7,346 nt of DNA. It comes from UBA1715 sp045600045 (GTDB lineage Bacteria; Bacteroidota; Bacteroidia; Bacteroidales; UBA1715). Below are positions 5,461 through 7,346 of the stretch, piece by piece. The notes under the pieces are model-generated. The model did not search any database. It had not been told where the DNA came from and saw only the letters and a list, made by a program, of their open reading frames with translations. Position 1 is the stretch's first letter, and every line of letters starts with the position of its first letter. Where the stretch lies: NCBI GenBank assembly GCA_045600045.1, contig JAZRXD010000040.1, positions 1 to 7,346 of the forward strand, in the 5' to 3' direction. The position numbers and the translations under genes are program-made.

Positions 5461-6711
5461 ATGGATGCAACAATTTTATTTGGAATTATTATCGCAATTA
5501 TAGTTGTGGATTATGTTTTGGAACGAATTCTCGATGCGTTGAATGGAAGAATGCGCGGGGCGGAAATTCCAAAAGAAGTCGCTGACATATATAATATTGA
5601 AGATTATAATAAGCAACAACAATATGAATGGGCAAAAACAAAAATTGGTTATTGGATAAGTACGGTTAGTTTTGTGCTTATTATGGCTTTGTTTGTTTGT
5701 GGTGGTTTTGGTTTGTTGGATAATTGGATATCTTCGTATGGATTCCATCCGATTGTGTCAGGTTTGTTGTTTTTTGGAATTTTATTTTGGGTTTCCGATT
5801 TGTTGAGTATTCCTTTTGAATGGTATAATACCTTTGTAATCGAAGAAAAATTCGGATTTAATAAAATGACTCCAAAAATCTTTTGGCTGGATAAAGTTAA
5901 ATCGTGGATTTTGACTGCAATAGTTGGAGGTGGCTTGCTTGCTGGGTTGATGTGGCTTATATCAATTTTTAACACAAAATTTTGGATTGTGGCTTGGGCT
6001 GCAGTTTCGGTGTTCTTGGTTTTTGTGAATATGTTTTATTCCTCATTGATTGTGCCTTTGTTTAACAAACAAACACCATTGGAAGATGGTGAATTGAAGG
6101 ATGCAATTTTTGCGTTCAGTCAAAAAGCCGGTTTTGAGTTGGATAATATATATGTGATTGATGGCTCAAAACGTTCAACCAAAGCAAATGCGTATTTTAG
6201 CGGACTTGGTTCCAAAAAACGAATAGTGCTATATGACACTTTGATTCAGGAATTAACAACGACGGAAATTGTCGCTGTTTTGGCTCACGAAATCGGACAT
6301 TATAAAAAGAAACATACTTATATGATGTTAGGTGCTTCGGTTTTACAAATGGGTATGATATTATTTTTGTTTGGTTTGTTCTTGTCGGAACCTGCATTTA
6401 CGCAAGTCCTTGGTATAGAATATTCCCCAGAAAAAAGTTATGCTTCTTTTTATGTATTTAGTATTTTGTTCACGCCGATTTCCTTTTTTATTGGTTTGTT
6501 GGTGAATATGCTTTCACGCAAAAACGAATATCAGGCCGATCGCTTCTCGGGTGAGATGTACTCTGCAAAAGAATTGGAACTAGCGTTGAAAAAATTATCG
6601 AAACAAAGCTTGACAAACTTGACTCCTCATCCTTGGTATGTTTTTTGTTACTACTCACATCCAACGTTGTATCAACGAATTGTTGCGTTAAGGAACTGTA
6701 AAAATGAGTAG
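5461..6711 (+). CDS. M48-family membrane zinc metalloprotease, Ste24-like (CAAX prenyl protease 1 type)
   Basis: A 416-aa integral membrane protease, close to the usual length of the M48A (Ste24) group. About seven hydrophobic segments are visible, near residues 4-19, 63-86, 97-116, 149-170, 174-199, 287-309 and 329-350. The zinc site is HEIGH at 276-280 (ligands H276 and H280, catalytic E277), with the third ligand E356 in NEYQAD. Other Ste24 hallmarks are GSKRSTKANAYFSG (235-248) and the C-terminal YSHPTLYQRI (398-407). Eukaryotic Ste24 trims prenylated CaaX proteins; bacteria generally lack protein prenylation, so a role in membrane-protein quality control or peptide turnover is more likely. 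It is divergent from the MORN-repeat gene and forms a tight pair with the DUF721 gene 2 bases downstream. The family is certain, the substrate unknown. Confidence 0.95.
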   Translation: MDATILFGIIIAIIVVDYVLERILDALNGRMRGAEIPKEVADIYNIEDYNKQQQYEWAKTKIGYWISTVSFVLIMALFVCGGFGLLDNWISSYGFHPIVSGLLFFGILFWVSDLLSIPFEWYNTFVIEEKFGFNKMTPKIFWLDKVKSWILTAIVGGGLLAGLMWLISIFNTKFWIVAWAAVSVFLVFVNMFYSSLIVPLFNKQTPLEDGELKDAIFAFSQKAGFELDNIYVIDGSKRSTKANAYFSGLGSKKRIVLYDTLIQELTTTEIVAVLAHEIGHYKKKHTYMMLGASVLQMGMILFLFGLFLSEPAFTQVLGIEYSPEKSYASFYVFSILFTPISFFIGLLVNMLSRKNEYQADRFSGEMYSAKELELALKKLSKQSLTNLTPHPWYVFCYYSHPTLYQRIVALRNCKNE

Positions 6712-6713
6712 TT

Positions 6714-7043
6714 ATGGAAAATCAACAAAATTTCAAATCGTGGTCTTCGGCAATGAACAATGTTCGGAGGCAAAAGAAGACATTCGATGAGAATCGTATA
6801 GTGATTCATCCGAGTGTATTCATTAAAATGGACGAATTTGCAGTAAAGCAGAAATGGAAGGAGGTAGTAGGTCCTTTGTTTGCCCGTTCGGCAACGGCAA
6901 TTTCGTATGCTAATAATATATTGTGTATAACAATCAATTCTTCGGCAATTAAATCGGAACTAATGATGAATAAATCAACAATAATTAATAGGATTAATCA
7001 AGAAATGGGAAAAATAGCTGTGAAAGATATATTCTTAAAGTGA
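6714..7043 (+). CDS. DUF721/DciA-like protein
   Basis: A 109-aa protein with the DUF721 core: KWKEVVGPLFARSATAI (47-63), a strand pair with NILCITINSSAIKSELMM (68-85), then a helix and the ending KDIFLK. The invariant Trp is W48. In other bacteria the related protein DciA loads or assists the replicative helicase DnaB, and it is the presumed loader where DnaC/DnaI are absent; the shorter Bacteroidota versions are less studied. The first 40 or so residues are polar and show no motif. The ATG lies 2 bases after the protease stop, so the two are very probably co-transcribed and coupled, although no functional link to a protease is obvious. ATGs at codons 14 and 39 are possible but would cut into the region before the core. 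Confidence 0.82.
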   Translation: MENQQNFKSWSSAMNNVRRQKKTFDENRIVIHPSVFIKMDEFAVKQKWKEVVGPLFARSATAISYANNILCITINSSAIKSELMMNKSTIINRINQEMGKIAVKDIFLK

Positions 7044-7103
7044 TTTGTTACAAAAGTGTTAATATATTTGGCATACATCGTATAATTGAATTAAAAATTT
7101 GAG

Positions 7104-7111
7104 TACATTTG
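7104..7111 (+). promoter_or_regulatory. -7 box (TACATTTG) for the right-edge secreted protein
   Basis: An exact TAnnTTTG match 21 bases before the next ATG, predicting a leader of about 15 bases that is very A-rich, as is common before well-expressed Bacteroidota genes. A TTG at 7086-7088 lies 15 bases upstream, short of the usual -33 spacing. A second exact match, TATATTTG at 7063-7070, lies farther upstream in the same gap. Confidence 0.45.
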
Positions 7112-7132
7112 ACCACTTAAAAAAGAAAAGAA

Positions 7133-7346
7133 ATGAAAAGATTAGTTAGTGTTTTATTCGTAGCAGTGTTAGGGCTAATGAGTTCTAATGTTTTTGCACA
7201 GAACAATTGCCTTAATTTCCACAAACAAAAATGTCAATCTTATGCATCAAAGGGCTATATAATGTCTAATGATTCACGTAGTGCCATAATGCGTAAAGGA
7301 CAAAATTCTGAGTTTAGAATTACAATCTATCAAGGTAAAGATTACA
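7133..7346 (+). CDS. Short secreted cysteine-containing protein, 5' part only
   Basis: The ATG at 7133 opens a frame that stays open for 71 codons to the window edge. Residues 1-22 form a signal peptide (MKRLVSVLFVAVLGL core, cleavage at VFA|Q). The mature part starts QNNC and has cysteines at 26 and 34, then SNDSRSAIMRKGQNSEF (45-61) and ITIYQGKDY. From memory, this pattern of a Cys pair, 'SRSAxxxKGQxSEF' and 'YxGxDY' recurs in small exported Bacteroidales proteins of unknown function. The spacing of 89 bases after the DUF721 gene and the -7 box suggest its own transcription unit. The 3' end is missing, so domain content and length are unknown. Confidence 0.82.
   Translation, partial: MKRLVSVLFVAVLGLMSSNVFAQNNCLNFHKQKCQSYASKGYIMSNDSRSAIMRKGQNSEFRITIYQGKDY

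Noticed and set aside
5147..5503. Plus-strand open frame of 118 codons across the MORN gene and the divergent gap, and similar antisense frames elsewhere
   Set aside because: They are shadows of well-supported genes on the other strand or frame and show no recognisable motifs of their own.

Overview
The window looks like chromosomal DNA from a member of the Bacteroidota, probably Bacteroidales or a close relative. The evidence is AT-rich coding, no Shine-Dalgarno sequences before the starts, several -7 boxes of the Bacteroidota form TAnnTTTG, and three predicted secreted proteins whose signal peptides all end just before a glutamine (the 'Q-rule' of this phylum). I see no RNA gene, mobile element, CRISPR array or long repeat. 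Coding is dense, and the longest gene-free stretch is about 130 bases.

Left and centre, minus strand (about 5328 down to 1): seven complete genes read leftward, almost head to tail. In transcription order they are a secreted MORN/YwqK-repeat protein, a Ppx/GppA-family phosphatase, a protein-L-isoaspartate methyltransferase (Pcm), an AmgK-like sugar kinase of the APH fold, a free-standing RapZ C-terminal domain, a SpoIID/LytB-domain exported protein, and a deoxynucleoside kinase. The first codons of an eighth gene lie at the left edge. Gaps are 5, -1 (stop and start overlap as TAATG), 2, 85, 2, 36 and 5 bases. The 85-base gap carries a weak terminator-like hairpin and a -7 box, and another -7 box lies before the kinase, so the cluster may be up to three transcription units.

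Right, plus strand (5461 to the end): a divergent region of 132 bases separates the cluster from a Ste24-like M48 membrane protease. Two bases after it comes a DUF721/DciA-like protein. After 89 more bases, with its own -7 box, a short secreted cysteine-containing protein begins and runs off the window.

The most thought-provoking part is the trio AmgK-like kinase, RapZ C-terminal domain and SpoIID domain. By homology these are, respectively, a cell-wall amino-sugar kinase, a domain that binds glucosamine-6-phosphate and RNA in E. coli, and a peptidoglycan-acting exported domain. I read this as a possible cell-wall recycling and amino-sugar sensing module. The individual families are known; the joint function is inference.
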